Assembly (NCBI GenBank): GCA_014529385.2
Contig: CM043950.1
Location: 154,370,445 to 154,434,444 of the forward strand
Direction of reading: 5' to 3'
Source of the DNA: Adiantum capillus-veneris
Taxonomy: Eukaryota; Streptophyta; Polypodiopsida; Polypodiales; Pteridaceae
Length of the DNA: 64,000 bases
This document shows, piece by piece, positions 32,644 to 43,415 of this stretch. Position 1 is the stretch's first letter; every line of letters starts with the position of its first letter. The notes below the pieces were generated by a model. It was not told the DNA's origin. It searched no databases and worked only from the letters and a program-made list of their open reading frames with translations. Made by a program: the position numbers and the translations under genes.

Positions 32644-35213
32644 CCACTTAGGGCTAAAACCTTCGTAACACAATGGATAGCAGGTTGGACAAGTGGTGGA
32701 CCTCTGCCTTAAACCTTCCATGGTACTAAACGTAGTAGCTATACTCTATTCACACTTTGACCTTTGAACAATAGAGATAGGACTATTCAATAGAGCTAGC
32801 TTGGACAAGTGATGGACCTTCAAACCACCATGGGCTAAAACCTCCATAACATAATGGTTAGTAGGTTGGACAAGTGGTGGACCCCTACCCCAAACCATCC
32901 ACGTGATCAGGTTAGAGATAGGACTATTCAATAGAGCTATCTTGGATGGGTGGTGGACCTTCAAGCAACCTTGGGCTAAAACCTCTATAACACAATAGAT
33001 AGTAGGTTGGACTAGTGGTGGACCTCTGCCCTAAACCATCCATGGTAGTAAAAAAAGTAGCTACACTCCATTCAAACATTGACCTTGAAACAATAGAGAT
33101 AGCTTCTTTGAAAGAAGCTAGCTTGGATAGGTGGTGGACCTTCAAACACTCTTGGGCTAAAACCTCCATAACACAATGGATCATCCACGCTATTAGAGTA
33201 GGGATAGGACTATTTAATAGATCTAGCTTGGACACGTGTGGTGGACCTTCAAACCACCTTGGGATAAAACCTCCAGAACAGAATGGTTAGTAGGTTGGAC
33301 AAGTGATGAACCTCTTTCCCAAACCCTCCATGGTAGTAAACATAGTAGCTAGACTCCATTCACACTTTAACCTTCAAAGAATACTGATAGATTCTTTCAA
33401 TAGATCTAGCTTCAATACGTGGTGGATCTTCAAACAACCTTGAGCTAAAACCTCCATAACGCAATGGCTAGTAGGTTGGACAAGTGGTGGACCTTTGTTC
33501 CAAACCATCAATAGTAGTAAACCTAGTAGCTCTACTCCATTCACACATTGACCTTCAAACAATAGAGATAGCTTCTTTCAATGGATCTAGCTTGGACAGG
33601 TGGCGGACCTACAAACCACTTTGGGCTAAAACCTCAATAACACAATGGATAGTAGGTTGGAAAGGTGATGGATCTCTACCCCAAACCATCCATGTCATCA
33701 GACTAGAGATAGGACTATTCAATGGAGCTAGGTTGGACAGGTGATGGACCTTCAAACCACCATGGGCTAAACCCTCCATAACACAATGGTTAGTAGGTTG
33801 GACAAGAGGTGGACCTCTACTCCAAACCATCCACATGATCAGACTAGCGATAGGACTATTCAATAGAGCTAGCTTGGACAGGTGGTGGAACTACAAACAA
33901 CCTTGGGCTAAAACCTCAATAACACAATAGATAGTAGGTTGGACAAGTGGTGGACCTCTGCCCCAAACCATCCATGGTAGTTAAAAATTAGCTACACTCC
34001 ATTCACACATTGACCTTGAAACAATAGAGATAGCTTCTTTCAAAGGAGCTAGCTTGGACAGGTGGTGGACCTTCAAAAAATCTTGGATTGAAACCTCCAT
34101 AACACAATGGATAGTAGGTTGGACAAGTGGTAGAACTTTGCCCCAAACCATCCATGGTAGAAAACAAAGTAGCTACACTCCATTTACACACTGACTTTGA
34201 AACAATAGAGATAGCTTTGTTTAATAGATCTAGTTTGGATAGATGGTGGACCTTCAAACTAACCTGGGTTAAAACCTCCAAAACAGAATGGAAATTAGGT
34301 TGCACAAGTGGTGGACCTCTGCTCCAAACTATCCATGGTAGTAAGCATGGTAGCTACACTCCATTCACAAATTGACCTTCAAACAATAGAGATAGATTTT
34401 TTCAATAGAGCTAGCTTGGAGAGCTATCTTAGACAGATGGTGGACCTTTAAACAACCTTGGGCTAAAACCTCTTGAACACAATGATTAGTAGGTTGGACA
34501 AGGGGTGGACCTCTGTACCAAGACATCCATTGTAGTAAACATAGTAGCTACACTCCTTTCACACATTGACCTTGAAACAATAGAGATAGCTTCTTTCAAT
34601 AGATCTAGCTTGGACTGGTGATGGACCTTCAAACCATGTAGGGCAAAATCCTCCATAACACAATGGATAGTAGGTTGGACAAGCGGTGGACCTCTTCCCC
34701 AAACCATCCATGCTAATAGACATAGTAGCTACACTCCATTCACACATTGACCTTGAAACAACATAGATAGCTTGTTTCAATAGAACTATCTTGGACAGGT
34801 GGTGGAACTTCAAACCACCTTGGACTAAAACCTCCATAACAGAATGGATAGTAGGTTGGACAAGTGGTGGACCTCTTCCCCAAACCATCCATGCTAATAG
34901 ACATAGTAGGTACACTCAATTCACACGTTGACCTTAAAACAATAGAGATAGCTTGTTTCAACAGAGCTAGCTTGGATAGGTGGTGGACCTTCAAGCCACC
35001 TTGGGCTAAAGCCTCCATAACACAATGGATACTAGTTTGGACAAGTGGTGGACCTTTGCCACAAACCATTCATGTTAATAGACATAGTAGCTACACTACA
35101 TTCACAGATTGACCTTGAAACAATAGAGATAGCTTGTTTCAGTAGAGCTAGCTTGGACAAGTGGTGGACCTACAAACCACCTTGGAAGTAGGTTGGACAA
35201 GTGGTGCACTATA
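32644..35213. repeat. Satellite array, right end
   Basis: About 16 monomers, again a mix of 178-bp and 145-bp types. The array stops after GGTTGGACAAGTGGTGCACT, only about 40 bases before the first exon of the gene at 35249. Long minus-strand frames in it have the same repetitive translation as in the other blocks and are not genes. Confidence 0.9.
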
Positions 35214-35248
35214 TTATTTAGTAAAAATTTAATTTGTTTTTTTTTCAG

Positions 35249-36376
35249 GAAGATATGGCACCAAAAAGAAATGTTACAACGGTGGCTGTCTCAATTGACT
35301 ATACTTGCAATTATCAAAGGAATCGGTATCTAGATATACATGGTGTGGAGGGTGCACAATTTCATAAGGTGCATCTATTTATTGCAAAGAAAGAGAATGA
35401 CAATCTAGTTGAAGATGTTAGCCAAGTAGTGGAAGCCTCTATCTCTATAGTTGATGGTCATCCACAGGTGGAATGCATTGATATTGTAGTCCCAATGAAT
35501 CAAGAATTCCAATTATCTCAAGAAGCATATGCATTTTCACGCATGTCTCAAAATAAAGATGAGACAATGTTTTCTCGAGGATGGAACATTGAAGAGTCAA
35601 CTCAAGGTGTCACAATATATCAACTTCAAAGGTCCATCATAGCCACACTATAGGGAAAGAAGGTGAAAGATTCACGACCACCTATAAACAAGAAAGTCAA
35701 AGTACAAAAAGTAGCACCTAAGGAGACTAGTTCTATTTTGGATGTAGACAATGCATCTCTAGCATCCTTAACACAAGGTTCAACGTCCAAGATGAGAATC
35801 ATGGATCCAGAAGCTCTAGAGGTAGAGGCCATGAAAGGACAAGAAAAAGATACAGGTGGAATGAATAAGTATATAAGCTATTTCCCTTTCCAATATAAGA
35901 ATTTTGATATCCCTATTCAAAATTGTTGGCTGGCTCCTGATCACTATAATGTACGTACTATTGATGGAAAACATGCTGAAAGCATGCTATTTGGATTTGC
36001 CCAGAGTACAACTAAGCCTGCAGCGTGTGCATATTTAATGCATGTTCAAAATGCAAAATCATAGCAGGGTACTGCACCTTTCACAACAGAAGAGGTACAA
36101 CAGGGCAAACTACAAGATTATCATTATTGGATTCTTGATGGCCAACATTCAATCTATGCCACAAAAGTTTTGCTTCACAATGAACCAAAAAACAATGAGA
36201 TGTTTCAAAGATTAATTGACGTGTATAAATTTCAAAAGGATCGCATTGTTGTAAATGCTCCTCTAATGGTTGAAACTGCTATATGTTCCATTGCAAATGA
36301 TGAGGCTAAAGCATTGTATGTCAAGCAACCTTACAGTCAAGTATTGTGGCGTTTGCAAAGTCAATGGATCTATTAA
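35249..36376 (+). pseudogene. Multi-exon plant gene, decayed: N-terminal part with DGQH motif
   Basis: A 3' splice site (TTTTTTTTTCAG, AG at 35247-35248) precedes an ATG at 35255 (MAPKRNVTTVAVSIDYT). One frame runs to 36376 but is crossed by two TAG stops, at 35651 and 36062. Near 36123-36160 the text DYHYWILDGQHSIYATKVLL resembles the DGQHR or ParB/sulfiredoxin-type motif, with Ser in place of Arg. Before it comes FDIPIQNCWLAPDHYNVR. The family is not otherwise recognised. Upstream exons, if any, would lie in or beyond the satellite. Judged a pseudogene because of the stops; both being TAG is noted separately. Confidence 0.5.
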
Positions 36377-36538
36377 GGATGACCATCAAGGTCAGCAACT
36401 GGAGTTGAAGAGGGACATATATCTTGTGCTGGATGGGATGTAAGTGTATTTCTTGTTCTTTCTTATTGTCTTTAATTGAACATTTGAGTTCAATCTTCTC
36501 ATTGGTGTTATAATTCTTTCTAGACTTTTCTTTGATTG

Positions 36539-37303
36539 GCAAGAATGAGTGCACGAGCAAGTTGGATTGCTAAATGGGCACACATGGCTACATATTCCGA
36601 TCGAGTTTATGATTGTTGGCTAGAAAATATTCAAAGGCTTGAGGAGGAGAACAAGAAACCCCCAACAATGGTATTCAGATTTCTTTGCGGTCTTGAGGAA
36701 TCAGAGGTAAAGATCATTCAAGAAGAAATCAAAGATGATAAGATTTTATTGTCAAAGAGTGCAAAAGATGGTGATGTAATTGATATGTACGATCAAATCA
36801 AGCAACTCAAACAAGACAAACTCATTCAAGATGCACTTCTTGAAGGCTTCAATGCTTTGAATGAGTCATCACCGTGTAGACATTGGGAGGAAATAATCAG
36901 CATGTATAAAATCAATGATGCATTTTATAAAACCATTCTAATGCTATGTGAGCAATGGCTCAAAAATAGCTTGAAGCGTGGAACAAAGAAAATGGATTTT
37001 CCAGATGACTCTATAAAATACATGCAATGGGCAATTCACCTTCACAAGGAGAAAATTGAGTTTCTTGATTTGCCATGGTCCATCTATTTGTTGAACCTAT
37101 ATATGGAAGGAAATCTTTACTTGAAGCGCCACTTCAACAACCAAATTCATATTGGCTTACGCATTTTAGACTTTACAAAACACTATGGGGACAACTTGCA
37201 ATGGAGTGAGGAGATACTTAGCAATGCTTTGGATGGGATGCTGGCTATTTTTGGAGGCTCAATTGATCCTAGATTTGTATCTTGCATTTATAGATTTCTC
37301 TAA
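36539..37303 (+). pseudogene. Same gene, middle part
   Basis: 255 codons from ATG or ACG-rich text MSARASWIAKWAHMATYSD to IDPRFVSCIYRFL then stop. The content is helical and charged (LEEENKKPP, KIIQEEIKDDKILLSKSAKD, MYDQIKQLKQDKLIQ) with several Trp and Cys. A GTAAGT at about 36440 and a TTTCTAG at about 36515-36523 suggest an intron between this part and the DGQH exon, though no clean frame joins across it. No domain recognised. Confidence 0.45.
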
Positions 37304-37900
37304 ACTCACAAAATTGCAATCTGCATTCCAGAGAATGGGAGATAATGTGAGCTCCCATTGTTGTGGTGCCTTGCATCACTTTCCATTAGCACCTTGCAAA
37401 GGAGCAATTCAATTCCTTGTGGTTATTTCCTTCATGGGGCAAGGTAATGCATTTGAAAGCCTGAGAAGGAGATCAAAGCAACATCCCATGCCAATTGATT
37501 TTTCTTTGCTTCAAGTAGAAAATGAAGGCATGTCAAATTTGCAATATTTGGAAGCCAAAATTTGTCAAGAACTATATTCATACATACTATTTTGAAGATT
37601 GCAAGCTTGTAGATCTCTTTAGTGATGGCTCTCTGGTTGCACAAGAAGGATTACAACAAAAAAACGATGACATCTGCTTAGTTGAGAGTGTGAAAGATCC
37701 AGGAACCTTAGCAACCAGGCTTCTCGAATTTGCTAAGGTGCATGCTGATATAGAAAAGTGGGTTGGCCTTCAAGATCAACAACCTACTTTGCAATTAGCT
37801 GACGATGTACCCATCAGAGAAGAGATTACTCCACAAGAAGAAGAAGGAGAAGAAGACCAACCTCCTTTGTCAATGGAGGCCTACTTGGAAATGGAAGGAC
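37304..37900 (+). pseudogene. Same gene, third part up to the long intron
   Basis: Coding text continues in two successive frames. One carries KLQSAFQRMGDNVSSHCCGA and PCKGAIQFLVVISF up to 37595. The other, from about 37522, carries YYFEDCKLVDLFSDGSLVAQ, CLVESVKDPGTLATRLLEFA and an acidic end (EEITPQEEEGEEDQPPLSME). Two frame changes are needed. The exon ends GGAC before GTATGTTTTG at 37901, a plausible donor. The acidic tail is typical of a linker. Confidence 0.45.
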
Positions 37901-37959
37901 GTATGTTTTGAGCTTCTTGTATATGTTAACATCTATTCTTGTTGATTTGATACTCTTAA

Positions 37960-39270
37960 CACTAGGTTGGCAACCTAATAGGACATAAAAGTGTCCTTTC
38001 AGGGTTTTGAAAAAAACCTCCAAAACCATAATAGATCCACTCATTTTGTGAAATCCTTTCATGAGGTTATAGTTCAAGGCCTACTACACATGGAAAAAAT
38101 AAGAAACTTGTAAAATTTCTCATCTTTTGGTCACACAAAGCCTCCAAAGTTGATGGATGAGTACATTTTCATCAAAACAGTCATTTCTTATGTTTTGTTG
38201 CATAAAAATAAGATTAGGGATTTTTGTAGGACTTGAGATAAATTCCCTAGTTAACGTCAATGGGTTGGTGATGAGAACATATGATTGCTTCTCACTCAGT
38301 ATTTTTTGTTTTGCCAAAAGAAATAGGTACAAAAAAGTTGAATTTTTACCATTCTGCAAACCTATCATCAAAGTTTCTATAGCCACGCTCAATACAAATA
38401 ATATATGCATGTTTTCTTAGTTCCCTATTTTCCTTTAGGTTCATAAGGAGCCATGGAGCATGTCAAAAGAATAATACATCTCTTACCAAGGGGAATCTTG
38501 CGGACAAAGATGAAGTGCTAAATACAGTGAAGATGAAAAAACTGGTTTCAACATTATGAGTTGTAGAATCCCATAGAAACTATTCAATATCTAGCCAAAT
38601 TTGATCCTTATGACTAGATATGGTTACTACCTACAAAATGCATGTAGTTGTCACAAGAAACTAAAAAGCTATACTTGATATACTAGAATGTTTCGTTTTC
38701 TTCTATAATTGAAAAAATCAACCATCGTTGTCTACTATGCAAAATAGGGTATTAGGTGCCCCAAAACTCAAGGAATATTAGATTTATGTTACAATATGCG
38801 ACATAGAAAATCAAAACTGCATTTGGATATCATGAAAGCCACCAAAAAAATCATAGAAGAGCTAAAATTGGCAAAAAAATAGGATTTGACAGTTTTTGTA
38901 ATTTGGTCATAACTTACAACTTTAACATTTATTTCTCCCTAGAAGCATCAGGACATGTTGAGGACTACTAAAGATAGTTCTCTAGCATTATAAACCTCAC
39001 AAACATGAATTCTAGAGTGGTATAGTTGCAAAAAGTTGAAAAAAGCCAAAAACAGGACCCGTTTTTTCACACAGTTTAGGTTGTGAAATGTTGTGCAAGG
39101 ACAAGGTTAAAGATGGAATTGATAGTCCCAAAAAATGTCAAGTTTTTTTCAGCTCATGAGACAACTTTCTAGACAGATAGCACCTCAAAATCTATTTTGA
39201 AACTCTTGATATAATTCAAGGAAAATGGTCACTTAACAGGACATAAAAGTGTCCCATTATCAACCTAGTG
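37960..39270. mobile_element. Non-autonomous inverted-repeat DNA element with TTAA target duplication
   Basis: Begins CACTAGGTTG and ends CAACCTAGTG, a perfect 10-bp inverted repeat, with TTAA immediately outside both ends (37956-37959 and 39271-39274). Inside each end lies the sub-terminal text GGACATAAAAGTGTCC (37981 and about 39239), itself nearly palindromic. The element is 1311 bp with no transposase ORF. TTAA duplication is the hallmark of piggyBac-type elements. CACTA elements also start CACTA but make 3-bp duplications, which here would not match (TAA and TTA). Confidence 0.65.
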
Positions 39271-39547
39271 TTAATGCTAGGTTTTGTTTTATGTAGTATC
39301 TTTAGAGTCCATATTTTTCATTTTAAATAACTAAAGGTCTAAATGTAGAGAATAATCTTGTAATTTTTGAGTGATGAACCCTTAGATTACAAAAAAAACA
39401 CTAACCTAGACTTAAGAGCTTGAATTGATGAGTTTTAGACCTCGTACTATCCCCTTTATTTTATACTTTCAAGGCTAGCATGGGTAGGTGAACCATACAT
39501 AGATCCCAATCTCAAGAAGTGTGTTAGACTTTCAAACAACCCCATAT

Positions 39548-39683
39548 AGCTTGGACAAGTGGTGGACCTTCCATGGAGGCTAATTCAAACAAGTGTGGTG
39601 GTGAACCTTCTGTGGAGTTTAATTGTGGTAGACTTAAAACAATAGCCATTTCCTTGCACTGGCTTGGACAAGTGGTAGACCTT
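39548..39683. repeat. Two isolated satellite cores in the intron
   Basis: AGCTTGGACAAGTGGTGGAC at 39548 and GGCTTGGACAAGTGGTAGAC at 39661, 113 bp apart, in sequence that otherwise does not match the satellite monomer. Confidence 0.65.
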
Positions 39684-40307
39684 GCTTCTATTAAGGTCTC
39701 TATTGAGAGAAGAATTGAATATAGAAGAAGAGAGAGATTAACTTGGCATAGATTTTTAAACTTGTAGAAAAGGTAAATGTGCTGGATTACAAAAATATCT
39801 CTCATTGTACAAGTGTCCAAAACGTAGCTATATATTTCATCCAAAATTAACACCTTTGGATAAAGGCTTATCTTTAGACATTAAATCAAGAGTTTATGGC
39901 TATGCATGTGTTGAGACTATCGGTCGACTTGAATGAGGAGACACATAGTTTGTTGACTATGACTTTATTTGATGTTTTCAAGTATTTATATGGATATAAG
40001 TCTTAATAACATGTGTTAATATGACTTTTAACGGATCAAATCTCAATCAAGTAAATCATGGTTGTTGTTAACTTTATGTGGCCTTCATTATTCACTTAAG
40101 TACTAATTTTTATTGAAGTGTAGGGTGTACAAGTTTGTCACAAAAGATTGTAGTCTAGACTAGTGTTGCCTTGTGTAACAATAGTTGCAAGGATTATAAT
40201 ATTGATTTTACCTCAAATAAACTCCTAATCTTGACTTCCACATGTTTAAAATTGGTGATTTAAATTCTAGTGATTTTTTAGAAACCAATGTTATTTGTGT
40301 TTTTTAG

Positions 40308-40426
40308 ATTCGCAAATTGGCATAGATAAGGCCCCTGTGGTTGAATCTGCAATTGTTGAGCCCCTTGATTCTATTATTTTTGACATGCCCAAGATGGATG
40401 AAAACGTCTATACCAAATTTTGGTGA
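40308..40426 (+). pseudogene. Predicted short exon linking the DGQH gene to the HAD ORF
   Basis: After the acceptor at 40307 the spliced frame reads SQIGIDKAPVVESAIVEPLD and on to DENVYTKFW, then TGA. The neighbouring frames continue as coding-like text into the HAD ORF 36 bases later, so two small indels probably separate them. Confidence 0.35.
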
Positions 40427-40462
40427 TGTGCACCTTGAGAAAGCAATAGTGAGAATAAAGAA

Positions 40463-41518
40463 ATGCCTACTCCAACAATACAACCTACTTCAAAAGAGAC
40501 TAAAATGTCTGCTCAAGAGCCAGTTCCATTTGTTGCTACTTCATCTAGTGCAGATGTTGAGAAATCAATACTCACAATTATTTTGGACTTAAATGGTCTA
40601 CTATTGAAACATTCCCCTCAGCCGTCCTCACACCACCAGTCAATGCAACTAGATCCAAAAAGATATATTATACTTAGGCCAGGTTGCATCCAATTCTTGA
40701 AGACTATATTACAAAGGTTTAATGTTGCAATTTGGCTGACGGCTACTAGGAGCAATGTGCTTCAGATTCTTAAAGCACTAGAGAGCTTAGCAAAAGCTAC
40801 ATTGCCTTTCTTTTCAATTTGGAATCAAGATGGTTGCTACACTTGTCAAAGCAATAAATTATTTATACCTAACAATCCAACCATTGAGGCAATGTTCAAG
40901 CCTCTAGCTAAAATTGCCATGGGGTATGAATGTGACCCACAAAGAATAGTGCTTATTGATGACTCTCCTTACAAGGGATGCATTTCCCCTGGAAACAATT
41001 GTATTTTTCCATCCCAATTTGATGGTGGAAAATTGGTTGACAATATGCTCTTGGAGGAGTTGCTTCCCTACTTGTTTGAGCTAGATGAGACAAGGGATGT
41101 GCGGAATTTCATTGCCTCTAATCATTACGGACAGCCAGCATTGACAAATGAGAGTGAATATGAAGAAATCAAAGAGAATTGGAAGAAAAAAATTGATGCT
41201 TGGTCAGCCAAGGTGTTCTTTACAAGAAGGATAACTCCTGCAAAATATGACAAAGGTGAAGCTATCCTTGAAGGCAAACATGATCGAGCAAGTGACAAAA
41301 CCAACAACAATGATATCAGACAAGCCCAAATACAACAGATACTTGAAAAGGAAGGTACAACTGTGGAAAGCATGAAGGTACCACAATTGATCAATCTAGC
41401 TAGGCAATTGGCATGTACTACTACAAAGGGGCCATTGAAGGCAACCACTGCAAAGGCTTATATAAACAAGGTCAAAGCTGAGAACAATCTTCTAAGGCTA
41501 AGTAAAACACACCCCTAA
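40463..41518 (+). CDS. FCP1/NIF-like HAD-domain protein, probably non-catalytic
   Basis: 351 codons, intact, ATG at 40463 (a second Met at 40505). A low-complexity start (MPTPTIQPTSKE) leads into the HAD core. Motif I is LTIILDLNGLLLKH at about residues 36-49, where phosphatases have DxDxT, so the second Asp and the Thr are Asn and Leu. RPGCIQFLKTILQRFNVAIW is the usual FCP1/SCP block. Motif IV is RIVLIDDSPYKG. LPYLFELDETRDVRNFIASN with NHYGQP follows, common in plant FCP1-homology proteins. A Lys-rich C-terminal segment ends with KVKAENNLLRLSKTHP. The core acts on phosphoproteins in active relatives; this one more likely binds than cleaves. It may be the C-terminal half of the gene starting at 35249. 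Confidence 0.75.
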   Translation: MPTPTIQPTSKETKMSAQEPVPFVATSSSADVEKSILTIILDLNGLLLKHSPQPSSHHQSMQLDPKRYIILRPGCIQFLKTILQRFNVAIWLTATRSNVLQILKALESLAKATLPFFSIWNQDGCYTCQSNKLFIPNNPTIEAMFKPLAKIAMGYECDPQRIVLIDDSPYKGCISPGNNCIFPSQFDGGKLVDNMLLEELLPYLFELDETRDVRNFIASNHYGQPALTNESEYEEIKENWKKKIDAWSAKVFFTRRITPAKYDKGEAILEGKHDRASDKTNNNDIRQAQIQQILEKEGTTVESMKVPQLINLARQLACTTTKGPLKATTAKAYINKVKAENNLLRLSKTHP

Positions 41519-42188
41519 GGTACTTTTTATTACTTGAACCTTACTTCACATACTTGAATATACATGTGCATGGTATCAAATTTTTCTTTTTGTTTCTTCT
41601 TGCAGATCTCAAAAAAAATATTTCAAGATATTCCATGGAGCAAGCTTGGACAGGTGGTGGACCTTTTGGTAAAGACCCTCATGGGAAACATATTACAAGT
41701 CCTCCATGCAGTGAGAAGGAGAAAATTTAAGAAAGAGCCTAAGAGGTTGGACAGGTGGTGGACCTTGCACCTTTTCTCCCATTCCCAATTGAGTCTAGCT
41801 ATCCACCACTATATTGTAAGAAGTGTAGCTTGGACAAGTGGTAGACCTTGAAACAAGAGACCTCTCCTCATCAAGCCTAGTTTGGACCTATGGTGAATCT
41901 TACTTTTCTCCCATTCAGAGTGGAGCCTAGCCTAGCTAGGTGGTAGACCTTACTTCTCTCCATGCTTCATAGAAGCATAGCTTGGAGAAATGGTGAAGCT
42001 TTGTAAGGTTTTCAATTGGTATTTTTTAATAGAAATGAGTAAGTTGAAGATGGACTTTGGAATCTAATAATACCATAGTGTAGAAAATGTAGAAACTATT
42101 TGTATTCTTTGAAACATAATAAATTTCTTGTTTTTCAATTGCAGAGTCATCACTATAAGAAAGTGGGTCGACTATCTGTAGGCATGAT
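41519..42188 (+). repeat. Intron/3' region with a degenerate satellite-core array
   Basis: A GGTACTTT donor-like site follows the HAD stop, and acceptor-like TTCTTGCAG (about 41606) and CAATTGCAG (about 42144) occur. Between 41643 and 42001 the core recurs at 41643, 41744, 41827, 41879, 41931 and 41979, spacing about 100, 83, 52, 52 and 48 bp. Each is followed by ACCTT and pyrimidine-rich text such as TTTTCTCCCATTC, unlike the main satellite. Confidence 0.55.
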
Positions 42189-42841
42189 TTGAAGGAAGGT
42201 TTTGAAGCACCCAACCAACCTCATCCAAGACCTTGTCATATATATCAATCACCTCCTTGTCATCTGTCACTTGCTGTCAAGAATATCAAAAGAGTGCTTG
42301 TTTTGGACCTTGAAGGACTGCTTTTGAAGACAGTTGAAACAAATTATGGAGATTCTATGCCATCTTGGGTTGAACACATGCTTCCTGTGGAGGACAAAGA
42401 TGAAGTTTATCATGCGGTGCATTTTTGGATTTCTGTGGTGAATACTTTGAGCTGTGAATATGGAGTTGCTATAACCTAACAAGGGTGCAACACATCACAC
42501 AAAAATGTTTCCCAAAGAATTGTAGAAAGTTCAAGATCTTTATGAGTAACAAGTGTTGCCAAAATCCAAACATCATGTTAGGATCTACAAGGGTTTATCA
42601 TAAAAACTTGAGTGATATTTGGAAGATGATTGAGGACTTGGATGCAAAGGATACCTTGATTTTTTATGATAGGCCATATAGGATGATGTGGAATATTCCA
42701 GGAACATATCTTATAGTTCCAAATATGTGGAGGCAAACACCTCAGCATCTTCAAAGATTCTTGCAAGAAATGATTATTCCATGGTTACTTGGATGGTTGT
42801 ATGCAAGAGACAAGAGAGGTTATCCCGTAACACAATTGTAA
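42189..42841 (+). pseudogene. Second FCP1/NIF-like HAD copy, broken
   Basis: The first frame, 42189-42479, has KNIKRVLVLDLEGLLLKTVE, motif I with Glu where the second catalytic Asp should be, and ends in a stop after YGVAIT. The second frame, 42485-42841, has HKNLSDIWKMIEDLDAKDTL, then IFYDRPYRMMWNIPGTYLIV (motif IV region, DDSP replaced by YDRP) and IIPWLLGWLYARDKRGYP. A frame change near 42480 separates them. A duplicate of the neighbouring HAD gene, apparently inactive. Confidence 0.65.
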
Positions 42842-43029
42842 ATCCGTATAGTGCTCTTGAGACAAATCATGTCCTCCATGTGTACGTGTCAAGGTGATAA
42901 CATTAAAGAAGGTTGACAATGATCCTTTTCATGGCCAGATGATGTCCTTTTAGTATGATGTGTATTTGTATTACTATATAATTCAAAGGTTATTTTTAAA
43001 CAAAGATGTGTCAATTTGATGATTACTTG

Positions 43030-43415
43030 CATGGAGTGCACCCTATTCTAAGGGGACTTGCATGTATTCTACAGGGTATCCTATTATAAAGAAAATTATT
43101 TGTACACGGAGTGCACCCTTCTCTAAGGGGACTTCCACATATTACTCCAATGTATGCTATTATAAGGAGAATCCTATGTGATGGATCGTGCTCTGTTCTA
43201 AGGGACTTGTAATGGAGTGCACTCTACTCTAAGAGGACTTCCATGTATTACTAGAATGTATCCAATTACAAGGAGAATCCAATGTAATGACAAAGCATCC
43301 TGCTTTAGAACAAAAGTGTGTCGATGAACTGTACCCTAGTCTAAGGGGACTTCACTATATTACTAGAGTGTATTCAAGTCTAAGGAGATTTCAATGTAGT
43401 TCTAGATTGCATCTT
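43030..43415. repeat. Degenerate minisatellite, unit about 75-80 bp
   Basis: Repeated text GGAGTGCACCCT, CTAAGGGGACTTCCA, ATTACT and AAGGAGAATCC occurs about five times (for example 43031, 43098, 43206 and 43320). Units vary in length by deletion. No coding potential. Confidence 0.6.

Larger units (their letters stand above)
37901..40307 (+). other. Predicted 2.4-kb intron
   Basis: GTATGT donor at 37901 and TTTTTTAG acceptor ending 40307. Joining them keeps phase 1 and extends the open frame by about 40 codons (SQIGIDKAPVVESAIVEPLD). It contains the TTAA-flanked element (37960-39270) and two satellite cores (39548-39570 and 39661-39683). Prediction only; cDNA would settle it. Confidence 0.4.

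Noticed and set aside
35651-36064. Fern-type U-to-C RNA editing rescuing the TAG stops
   Set aside because: That editing is known from organelle transcripts; this sequence is nuclear by its repeats and introns.
37960-39270. Classification of the inverted-repeat element as CACTA/EnSpm because it starts CACTA
   Set aside because: A 3-bp duplication would be TAA against TTA, which do not match; TTAA on both sides fits better.
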